Shown in pieces: positions 20,996 to 33,500 of a stretch of 64,000 nt of DNA. Location: positions 9,418,001-9,482,000 of the forward strand of contig NC_091123.1 in assembly GCF_040183065.1 (NCBI RefSeq), in the 5' to 3' direction. The position numbers and the translations under genes were made by a program. The DNA is from Periplaneta americana (taxonomy: Eukaryota > Arthropoda > Insecta > Blattodea > Blattidae). Each line of letters begins with the position of its first letter. The first letter of the stretch is position 1. The notes beneath the pieces are model-generated. The model searched no databases, was not told the origin of the DNA, and saw nothing but the letters and a program-made list of their open reading frames with translations.

Positions 20996-23900
20996 TTATG
21001 CATTTCTTTGTATGTAAGCAATAACAATGACGAGCTTCTTAAATTGAACAAATCTACAGTGAAAAAGTCACTAGAAAAATACGAAATCCTGGAGTTTCCT
21101 TTTTGCCATTTTGTGTATGTCACTGAAACAACCACCATTAATTCTATTCAGACAGTCCTCATGTACCTGCAATTGTTTTCATTGTTCCATTATGAAGCTT
21201 CATCAGATATTCAACTGGAGGAAGACCAAAGCCTGAAGCTTGCTGTAGGTAGAAAATGACAAGCCACGTGAGAGCGTAGTTTGTAATGTTGCATGGCCCA
21301 ATCAACCCATGAACGTTCGCCCACTGCTTCAGGAATATTATCAGCGACTTCACACGAGGGTCAAGTGATAAGTAAAACCTACAAGCACAAAAATTAATAT
21401 TTAACAACTACTGTAATTATTTTATAAAACAAAAATTCACAAACACTCCTCTTCTTCATCCTCCTGTGCAATGCATCATAAAAAATAATAATTTTCAATA
21501 AATACAAAAATACTCAAATATGCTTAGCTGAGTACCAATTTCAATTTCCACATATGATAATCTAGGAACTTCCTTTAACTCCACTAATCTGGCATGGATG
21601 AATCCTATTTAAGTGCAGATATCATTAAGGCAGAATTCGCAACCCTGATTACATGACAGGCAAAGATGATGACCAGAAAAGGAATTTACACATCATTATC
21701 GCTTCTAGATATCAGAACCACGAGGCACAAAGTTGTGTTTCTATGGTACCACAAGTGACGTCAAGAGTAAACTTTTCATGTCACAATGTTACAATTTTCA
21801 TTTCTTGTATCTCGAATATAAATGTTTCATGTAAATAAAAAAAAAGTGAAAACAAAGTACAGTAGAGCTTTAATTATCGTCTATAATTCGTTCCACAAAA
21901 CTGCGAAAAAAAAAAACGGAACAATCATAATCATACAACGACAAGAAACAGCATTCCTTTACATTATCACATTGACTTAACTTAGTGGTTCATCCATTAA
22001 GGCCAGGGCACACCGGATCTTATACTATATAGTGCTATGCTGTTGTGTGATATTATAGCTAGCGATAAGATATGAACATGCGCACACTAGATGCTATAAT
22101 AATGCTTTATCAGAGACATTTTCTGCAAGATGGCCAAGAGGATAGATCCAGAAGGATTGTTATTATTTACATTGGCTTTAAAACAGAAGCGGAAGAAATG
22201 AAATTAATAATCATAATTCATAGGGAGGAATTTGAGGAATTCCATAATTTACATCACGACTTAGAAAATGATGAGGAAAAGCTTCAACAACACTTTCTTT
22301 TAACAAAATCATTTCCTCATTTCTTGAAAACGTGGGTTCAGAACGATCTGAGTCTCAAGTTCTATATACCTAAAAAGTGAGGTTGAATCGTATTCAATAC
22401 AGATTGAGTTGCATGAAAACTGGTATCGTATTCAAAACGATTTCCAACAGTAATTTCAATTACAGATTCAAAGGAAGAAATTGATGGAATGTAGGTAATA
22501 AGTTTTGTACAGCAGTTCATATTGCTCTTGCTTGTATTAGTATATCAGCACTGTAAACCTATTATTTATCTATAATAATGCCTATTTATCCATCCTTATT
22601 TCACTATGGTAACAATATTCATTACCACACTGAGTGCAGTACAGCTGGCGCCAGCGTTTTCGGCGTGTGTCCTAGATATATAGTGCCTAGTTTGTGAACA
22701 TGTTGCTAGTGCAGTAAGAGAATGGTACCACTTCCTATACACGGCACATCAGCCATTTGCCAAACACAGTTATCAGACTGACTGCGGCAAATGTAAAACA
22801 CTAGCACTTAACATTCCCATTACTTATTTCACATGCCAAAAACGGTGACGCAGACTGTAACAACTATTAGTTTTCTGAAAAAAAAAATCACATATTAGTA
22901 CATAACCAATTTCAGATTTTTTCCTCTATATTCATCATCTTTTAATTTTAGGAAAGCAATTAAATTAGCGTGTTTACTGATACTAACATTTGTTTACTCC
23001 GCAACATAGAATAATATGCCCACAGAAATCAGAGTTTATAAGATTTAAATAAATATGAACTGTGTGCTCATTTTCCACAGACAAGGAAGCTGTTTCACCT
23101 CCTGTATTAAATTTTCGATTCTGACAGCAATGCAAATATGACGCTAGAATGTTGCCTAAACCTATATTCTGGACTTCGTAGTTGCATTCACATTCTGTGT
23201 ATGTGCCAACCTTCGCTATGTTTTGTAAAAACAGCCAGGAGTCAAATGCGCGCTGTACAGCAGTTTTATAGCTTATAGCAGGCTATAGTTTTCTTTTGGT
23301 GTGCGGGTTAACATATAATCGCATGCTGCACAAATTTTAGCTATATATCTTTATAGTATAATGTCCAGTGTGCAGTGGCCTTTATACAACTTACTGAACT
23401 GTAACAGAAAAGCTTAGTAAATACTGAACAATGAATCACGTATTTTGATGACACATCGTTGAAATAAACGGCTGAAACAATCTAAGATGCATGTGTCACA
23501 AGAATAGTGGGTCTTTATAACGAAAATACTTGCGTGCATGACCAGTTGCTTAAGACTGTGCAAATGTTAGTCATCCAGGAGATCTGGTAAAAATAACAAT
23601 TAGTATAATTCCAACGATAATGCAATCAATGGTATTAAATAGCTAACTACAGTTAGTAGAAATGACAGTAACTAATAGTGCTGATAATGAAAGCTCCACT
23701 GTATCAGATTTAGTTACCTGATGAGCTTTGTGTTTTCACATCCCAATCCATGTCGAAAAGCCAAATCACACTGCATCCTACTGGGCTTGTGATAAAACCG
23801 TACTATGGGAGTGCGAGCCTTAGGAACTGCTTCAATATTTTCACAATCTGGAAGGTCTTTCAATGCATTTTCTATTACTTGAACAATCAGTTCTTGTACA

Positions 23901-26900
23901 ACCGCTTCTTGTCTCTGTCTTCCATCATACATTCCCCCTGAAATGATGAACTACGTTGTAATGCAACGTGTTTATTACTCAACTTATCCCAATCAAAACT
24001 ATTAATTTGATCAATGATAATAAATAAATCACTGCACTATTATTACAAATATATATATATATATATATTTTCTGCTTTCTGTTGTGACTCTGGTGATAGC
24101 ATTTCAGACACTCCAGAGGACGTCTGTTCGATTACTAGTGGAGAAAAAAAATTCTGATTTCTCCCTATGGCATCAGTGGTGGTATTTCTGACTACGAATT
24201 CAGAGGACCTCTGTTCAATTACTGGTGGAGAAAAAAAAAATTAATATCTTTGTTTCGCCCTATGACACCAGTGGTGGAATTTCTGACGACTAATTCAGAA
24301 GACCTATGTTTGATTACTGGTGGAGAAAAAACTAATAATATCTGGTAACTAGTAACTGGTGAACTACTAAACTAGTATTTTTGAGAAACAACCCCCTGAT
24401 GGAGAAAAAACTAGTAAGTACTGTTGCTCGCATCCAGCATTATACACATATAAAGAATTGGTATTCCTTGGAAGTATCATAAGATTTCAGGAAGAAATGT
24501 AAAATTCCCATGCCACTGATGAGGAATTCCATGATGAATGAAGAGACAACCAACAGAAGTTAACTGACCAGTAGATGCATTTATATTAAATTATGTAACT
24601 CAAAAATGAACAGTTATGAACATTAGTAAATAATTCGAGATTAATTTCTACATAATGCTGTATAAAATTAAACTAAGTTTAGTACTAACTGATATCTGCG
24701 GTTGATTTTCAACTGTTTAATCAATGAGAGAGAAAGCACAATCATCATGTTCTCCTGGATATGTGTTTTAATACTTGATATGTGTGAGGAGGATCATGAA
24801 CATTGGATTCAGAGCACGATTTCATTTTGTTTGTGGTTGTAACTGAGGATGTAACTTCGTTCAAGCTCTTCCACTACAAATTTGGTAACCGAAATCTAAT
24901 TTTAAATTGTCATCAAACTCAATGAACAGATTTCCTCGCTTGAGGAAAACACGAGGAGCATGGCAAAATTCAGTATCATCATCACATGAGATATCAGAAT
25001 GATCAAAAACCTGGAAATAAATGTATTACTGTAATTTGATAATTTAACTTAACCCAGAAAAAAATTGAAAGTGTGTGTAACATCATTTCACCATATTCAG
25101 AACTTAAAAATTAACAAAAGTCTGTCGAAATCCAATGAAAAAAAACTTCACTCACCATTTTACTTACAAGGAGAAATTTTTCTCTTTTTTTCTTTTGGCA
25201 ATATTTTTTTGTGAACTTCAATTGATATGATTAGCACGACAAGATTCAAATAATTTAAAGGGAAAACTTGTTCTGAGGCTGGGTATCGAACCCAGGATCT
25301 TTGGCTGAGCATGCCAACACTCTACCGACTGAGCTACTCAGGAACTCTACCAGACCCAGGTCCAATTTTCAGCCAAATTTGTATAATATACATCACTATT
25401 AGTTAACAGGAAATCACAAATTTAAGTCACACAGAGCTTGGTGTGCACTCAATGCTGGGTTTCTGACATCTTGTCAACCCATTTGAGGTATGTGGATATA
25501 AAGGGAATAATTGGACCTCGGTCTGGTAGAGTTCCTGGGTAGCTCAGTCGGTAGAGAGTTGGCCCGCTCAGCCGAAGGTCCCAGATTTGATACCTGGCCC
25601 TGGAACAATTTTTTCCCTGAAATTATTTAAGTCAGCTTCACAGGGAGCTATACCTGAAAGCCAGATTTGAATAAGATGATTTGTCAGAACTTTATATTTA
25701 ACTTGAAGATGAAATAACCTAAAGCTAGTATTTATAAAGCCAAAAATTCGCAGTTAAGTATAACTGAAAATTAATTTGATATATGAACTTGAGGTTAATT
25801 GTTTATTTTTTTTTAATCCAATGCCACCAGGTTGTCTTTTCGACATTTCTGGTCTTCTCTTCTGGCCGTGGCTTAATTGTAACCCACTTCTGAGGTTGGG
25901 GTGCCTGGAAGGCGGAGTTACATTACCCCGACGATGTGATAGGATGAGGTTAATTGTTTATACAACTGTCCTTAAAGACAAAATAACCGACAGTATTTAT
26001 ATAACCAAAAATTCGAAGTTAAGTGTAACTAAAAACTAAGTTAACTGAGGTTAATTGTTTATACAACTGGTCCTAAATGTAGCCTATTTATATTGGAGTA
26101 CTAAACCGTTAAATTTAAACAATGCAATTTTTGGGTCACATTTACCCATTCAAAATTATTTCTATAACAATAGAATTGGGTATTATGTTATGTTATCTCA
26201 TGAACATAAAAAAATTATACATACACCTGTTAAAAGAAATAAAATTTTAAAATAGCCTCAATTTCATACCTAATAAGTGGCCCCTTTTCACATGCATACA
26301 CATAATTTTTAGTGGTGGGATGTGATTTGAAGACCTGTGATTTTGTAGATATGACAGGTTTGTCACTGGTTCCAAATGTGACTGTAGTTCCAAAATTACA
26401 GCTCCAAGAAATTGCCATCTCTGACCAATAAGTGATTCATAGCATTGGCGACTGATGTAAGTATATGTCACAGCCCCAGAGTCCAAACAACTACAAATCA
26501 GAAGATTAACTTGAAGGACAACATATCTGGGATCTATGTCTCACTCTAGAGTTTAACATTGCCAACTCTTTCATACTCAAGCTACAATGCACTTGCTATA
26601 TTCTTCTACATATGAGTCACCTAAGTAATTGAAAACATTCTTGAACAAATATATTTTAATTTATTGGGTTATTTTACGACGCTGTATCAACATCTAGGTT
26701 ATTTAGCGTCTGAATTATGCGAAGGTGATAATGCCGGTGAAATGAGTCCGGGGTCCAGCACCGAAAGTTACCCAGCATTTGCTGGTATTGGGTTGAGGGA
26801 AAACCCCGGAAAAAACCTCAACCAGGTAACTTGCCCCGACCAGGATCCGAACCCGGGCCACCTGGTTTCGCAGCCAGACGCGCTGACCGTTACTCCACAG

Positions 26901-27513
26901 GTGTGGACGAACAAATATATGCGCTCACACATTACAGTGTTTTTTTTTTTGCTTCTAGTACACTTGCAGCGCTAATCGCTATTGTTGATATAAGACATGG
27001 CACTAGTATATCAATTCAATTTGCAGAAAAGTGATAAACATTATCATCTGTAGGCTCGTCATGAGAAACATTCACAATTGCCACGAATCATCCGGACACA
27101 AAAGTCACACTGTCACAGCGATTTTTCAGGAGTTGTCACAGCTCCCAACTGTGACGGCAAAACATTGTCACACCCCACCTCTAATAATTGTTAAAATGTC
27201 ACCTTCACACATGTTCTAGAATGATATAATGCACATGCATACCTGTATCAAGAAAAATGTCCATATCACTGTCAGGAAAAGCCAGGCCTGACACACGGGA
27301 TCCAAAAGGAAGAGCCTTACAGCCTGGGAAGAGTGACGCAAATGTTGCTTCTAGGAACTGACACACCTTCCTACTCTGAGCGGGGTTTGATACAGAACTT
27401 GTCATCTTGTTCAAAGCATTTAGCTCCTTATCAAAGTTTTCCATTGAAGCAAAGACTGAAGTTATGCTCTCATGTAGAACAATTGATGGCTCAGGCACTA
27501 CAAAAATAAAGAA

Positions 27514-27575
<62 letters not shown>

Positions 27576-30500
27576 TACTAGATATTAGGTTTGGAACATA
27601 TAAAATACAAACATAATAAAAAAAATTATCAAAATTGTATGACAATAAGCTTAGTTAAGATCAAAATGGTTTCAGAAAAGACAGAGATCTTGCTGCTATA
27701 GTTATTTTACAATAAACTTTCTAATTGAATTTCATATTGGAGGTCATTTAGTATTTACAAATTTTAAAACGCATTTGATAAATTAAACACAAGATATTAC
27801 AGATTGTAGTCCACAATAAGTTGTCCAACACAATAAGTTTAAGATTGTTAATGACATTACCCATGTGATCAAAATGTGTTAATGGCTTCACAGTCAGTGT
27901 AGTTGATCCAAGAACTAATGGGTTTTCCTGCGTCTTTCTCACAGCATCTCTGTGAAAATAAAACCAATTTCTGAGATATTAGTAATTCAAAGAGTCTGAT
28001 AATTGCCATGAGAATATCACAATACAGGTAAATATGAGTATAACGATATCCTAGGCACCTCTGAAATTACTTCGTTATAGTGAAATTTTGTTACCTATAT
28101 CGAAATACAGTACGTTATTTTTCTAAAGGAAAAGGCAAGCTTGCTCATTTACCTTTATTTATGCCGTAAATACCGTATTTGCATGTAGGTATGAAAAATA
28201 TCCTTAAATAAAGTAAAAGCTAATCTTGCATTGCATTTAAAAAGAAAAAGTTTACACAAAGACATAGTAAAAGTATAATGTTCATGTTTTATAAAGGACT
28301 TTGTTGGACAAGAGGTTTGGGAAGCCATTTTGTGAGATTAGTGAGGTGTGATTGGAGGCACAATGTTGCGACATTAGTGGGCTGTGATTTGTAGAAGGAG
28401 ATAATGCGGAGAACAAGGGAATAATCGCATAAAAAACTAACACAAAATTCAGAGACATCTGCATCATAGTAAACATACCACATAGCTAGATATTTAATGA
28501 CCACATAGTCACTATGCAATTATAATATTATTATAATATAAAATATTTCCCTAACTGCTAACGAGCCACACCCTATATTTTAATATTTTTAATTAAAAAA
28601 GTAAATGTTTTTATTTCATAACAGTATTGATTTTTTGCAAAAAACGAAATTCAATTGAAATATTTTAACAATAAATTAATTATATGGGAAAAAGGAGGGG
28701 ACAGAAAATAACTTCGTAATACTGAATATTTCGTTATACTAGCGTTTGTTATAAAGACATTTTAGTGTACAAATTTAACATAATTATAATTTGCGACTTA
28801 GGTAGGCGAAAACCTGTAATATTCAGGAGCCAGCACATTTCCCTCTCTCTCACACAAACATGCAGGATGAAAATTTATGAATGTGATAACAACTGGACAC
28901 TTTGGGTTTTTCTACCCCTACATTATAAAGCACATACCTTTCAATAAATTCTATCACAGCAGAGTCCCCAGTCACAGCAATAAATGACACCGTACCAAAC
29001 TCTTTAAAAAAACTATACAATGGTTCCATTCCAACTCCTTTTGCAAAACCTGCGGAGCATAAACATACAAATATATTGTAAATGCTTCACAAGGATTACA
29101 GATATGGTGAACTTTCTTGATACTGTAAACAATTCCACATACAAGGCTGAACCCTTGTGATATGATGAAAACAGTAGAGTTAAATTTTGATGTGGATGAA
29201 AAATGTTCATTCAATTTTGCTTAAACAATGGATTAAACGAGCGTTGAGCGACTTCCGCCGATTTTGGAATAGACACCGACGCACTTAGGTTAGGTTAGTT
29301 TAGGCTTTTATTATCCCATCAAGATGAAGGTGAAAGCGATTGAGTGTGATTTTTTGTTTTCTATGTTGGCAGTTCAAGTGCGTCGGTGTCTATTCCAAAA
29401 TCGGCGGAAGTCGCTCAACGCTCGTTTCACCAAACAATGTTTCATGTGGGAAACTACTTGATCTTGATGAACTTCTGCGGACAGTGCCATACCACAATCA
29501 TGCTGTAAATAAGTGTTATTGTGAAGATGAGATAATATAAATGTAAATAGTGCCGGACAGGACTTTATTTTATATGAATTAGCTGATAAGGAAAAATAGT
29601 AATATCCTGAACATGTACTTTCAAACCACATTTTCTAGCTTCCATAATTTCATTATATAGACCAGCCTTATTTAACATGCAACTAACTACAGTGAGTCCC
29701 AGCGAACACTCCTGGTGTTTCTGTCGGCAGCCATGTGGCAGATCTACCCTGCTACCAACACTGCTTGCACCTGTGAACTCACAGTGTTTCACCAGATTAA
29801 AACTTACGTACTATGTTATATTAATAACATTCAGGGATGCTAACCGTTTCTCCACAGGAATGGACCACAGCATGCCTTTATAGCTGCTTGTCTAGAGACA
29901 AACTTACACAGCTAATTTCGGGGGACAGGGATTCACCAACCATGCAGCTTTCACTCTATCTCTATTCCCCTCATTTCCTCTCTCTTGGCACAGACACAAA
30001 AAAGCTGAGATCCGAAGGATAATACAAGTACCAGTCAGGGGTGATGAAAGAAGCTAAGCATTTAGATAAGGGGAGATGTACTCATGAGAATAGTCGAATT
30101 GGTATCTTTTGTGGTTAGTCATGAAACATGGATGTCCAATTTTGGAAACTTGTTAAATTTATTAATATGTTGTTGTTGTTTTCTAATGCCAGGCGTTTGA
30201 CAATAAAGTCATTTGACCTCTTGCACTCCAATATTTTTCAAAGCTATTATGGAGTGAAAAGGCAAGTTGTAGCCGATTTAAGTGAACACCATATTTTAAC
30301 GTTTTGGTGGCTACTTCATTCACACACGACCCCCAGAATGTCTGGAGGACCACACCTGCTGTTAGTCGACGGGAGATCTTGTTGATCACCAGCTTTCCCT
30401 CCTTAAGCCACTGGAGGACGATTTTAGTGCCATAGCAGGTCAGCACTAGGAATAGAAAAGTAGAAAGAGGAGGAAGGAAAGTGAAATGAACCCCTAGGCC

Positions 30501-33500
30501 TCGAATGCTCTAATGCCGTCGGGGTCGAAGAAAGTAAAAGTTCAGTCAGAAGACTGGATAGGAAAAGGTAAAGAGGGAATTAGGTATTGAATAGAGGAAA
30601 ATTATACCAAATTCAGTCATTAACTCATCAAGCTGACCAGTGCTAATGGATGAGTAGCCCCTCCCTTTAGTTCAGCTCGTAAAATTATGCTTACTAACAG
30701 CTGCACCATGGGAAGGTAGGGATGGGACATTGGGTATTTGTCCAGGTTGGTTCCTTAAGGCCTTCAATGGGAAGGATTAATGGCTCTCCCCCTGTAACCG
30801 ACAGATACCCTTTTGCAGCCAATTTATTAATATAACATAGTACATAAGTTTTAATCTGGCGAACTGTGACTTCGTGGATGCAAGCAGCAGTGATAGCAGG
30901 GAAGGGGGATGATCTGTTGCTGTTGCTCAACAGAGACACCAGGAACGTTTGTTGGGACTCACTGTAGTACTGTATATTCATATCATAATGAATCAGGCAA
31001 CACTGTTCGGCCTTCAACTACATAATTATTTGTATAAATCATACTTCAGTTTATCAATGGACTGACTCAATGCGACTCAACACAACAAAGTAATAAAGAA
31101 GTGGTCTGCCAGCACATATTTCAACAATGAGAAACAAATGGAAAGAACTAATGACTACAGAATGTGACATAAGCTTTAATTATGATAAAAAAGATTAAGA
31201 TCAAGGTAAACGAATTTCAAATAAAATGTGAATCACTTTCAAGAACACAAAAAAAGAACAAGACTATATATGAAGTAATAACAATACAGTATAACCAGTA
31301 CTGTCATAGGGGCCATAGGGTGTATGGGAACCAACTGAAGGCCTAAGAATGAAATAAATACAGAACAGATAAAGAATATTACAACACCAAAAAATCTCAA
31401 TCACTATCATATATAAGAAGAAGTACTGAATTACTGGTTGAAGGAAGAAGAGAAAGTGGAAGACTAGAAAACAATGGAGGGATCTGTGCAGATAGAAAGA
31501 GTGAAGGCCCACTCCCACTTAGTAGAATCAAATCAAAACGAAGTGTCTGCTGGCACTCACATCTAGTGGAATCGAACCGAAGCGTGTACAGATTAAAATG
31601 GATTGCATAATGGCTTTAGCACAGTTATGTGAAGAGGGAGAAAGAGAAGAAATAAATATTTAAAACAAGAAATGGAAATACTGGATACATGGAGAATTTT
31701 CATATTATTTGACTGTATTCTCAGAGGTAAGCAAAATTCCGTTCTTTAGCGCTGTTTTGGATTTTAACTTTTACTTAATGTTTCCATTACCGGTAATTTA
31801 CTTATTTCGCCTCAAGCATTATCACGGGAATAATTATTATGGTAGTATTTCTATGTTTTGTCATACAATAGTGGATAATTCTGAATAAGATTTATTTTTT
31901 TCTTTGTTCATATTATTTAATTGTAATTTTATGTAGACATATACTATTTCAACAATAACTTTCAATAAAGAAATTGCACTAACAAAAATGGATATGACTC
32001 ATTTGTTTTTCCATGAAGGCTTCACAAGAACATACGATCATAACCGAAACAAGAAATTCTGTTCCGTCAGTGGAATAAATATTCTAGCTCATGAATTCTA
32101 TTAGATTCGATTTGACACGCCACTTTCTGCTATCTTCCATTTAAATACATTGTGAAGATAAATTCTGTTCGATTCAATTCCGCTAAGTGGGAGAGGGCCT
32201 CAAGCATGCCTAGTCTCTGGACTGGAGAAAAAGAGAAACAGAAAGGAAAGAAAAAAAGTCGAAAAAAAAAGAAAGGGAAGCTCAAAAGGAAACGAAAAAG
32301 AACATTTAAATGTAGAAAGTTAATAAAAATTAACTCTACTTACCAGTCACTGTAATTCTTGGCACAGAATCCATTTGTTCCTCCTGCTGAGGATTCTCAC
32401 TCGGTGTCTGCAGAGTATTTTTAGAAACATGTTCAGATTTTCTTGTAATTTGTTTCTTTGGACAGTTATGCTTTTCTTTATCCGATGCAATGCAAAATAA
32501 CGCAGTGTTACAGAATGGGCATTTATATGAAATCAATCTTTTTCCTTGTGGTAGTTTGGCAACATTTGTATAGTGATTACTACTACTTGTGTGTTCATAC
32601 CAAACATCCTCTGACTCGACTTCAAAGTCACAAATTAAACAATGGAAAACATATTCCTCCTCTTCTGGAGTTTCTCTCTCCTTTGGAATCAAAGCTTTCA
32701 CAAGAGCTTCCTGTGCATTTCCTGAATGCATATTTGATTGCATAGATTCCGATCTCATTGTCTCACAATCATCCTTGTTCTGACTTGGAGATGACATCAT
32801 AATTTTGACGGAGGTATTCATGTGGGCTTTCCCACGAATATGATCCAGGACATTTTGAGCTACGAAGGCCAATACAACTCCACAACAAGTACAATATAGA
32901 GTTTTACTAGTGTCAAGCTTGAAGAATACCTCGTGTGTACGAGCAGAAGCATGCAAATTCTGCCATATATCATTTGCAACTCTCATTAATGATTCATTCA
33001 TTTCTTTGGTTTCTGTTGCCATTATTGCTGTCTGATGGGATTCCCCTATAACATGGCTCAACACATCACTTTCTGCCATCTGCGTACCGCAAGGACGACA
33101 GTGAAATATTTTCCCACTGGAGAGATAAATATTAGACAATCTGCCCCCTTCAGCTTTGAATATTTCTTCCCATATGCTTTGAATGTTGGGTGGTGTTTGT
33201 GCCTGTTTCCTATTGGCATTCTTCTTTTGGTTTGTCAGTCCTAATTTCATCTGATGGATACTTCCCTGTACATGAGACACCACACTTGCTACATCAATCT
33301 TTTTAAGGCAGAGTGTACATCTGAAATTGTTCAAAGAAATCATGTGTATATTGTTCTTCTTTCCACCTTCTAGTTCTCTGACTTTCTTCCATAAAAGTTC
33401 AATATTGACTGCTGTTATCGATAAATTTTTTATGTGCTTCTTTCCTATAACATGTCGTTCAACAGATACACTACCAATCAATAATGCCTGGCACACAGTA

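Noticed and set aside
22072-22380. 102-residue frame as a host gene
   Set aside because: It lies wholly inside an element with Harbinger ends and TTA duplication, and resembles the transposase N-terminus.
26247-26486. Possible extra TUT1 exon (minus-strand frames between 26486 and 26247)
   Set aside because: The exons at 27497-27243 and 23937-23718 join in phase without it, and the frame following the possible acceptor near 26492 stops. No similarity to the TUT1 family was seen.
32152-32355. Lysine-rich small frame near the TUT1 donor site
   Set aside because: Composed of A-rich intron sequence and the end of a TIR element; antisense to TUT1.
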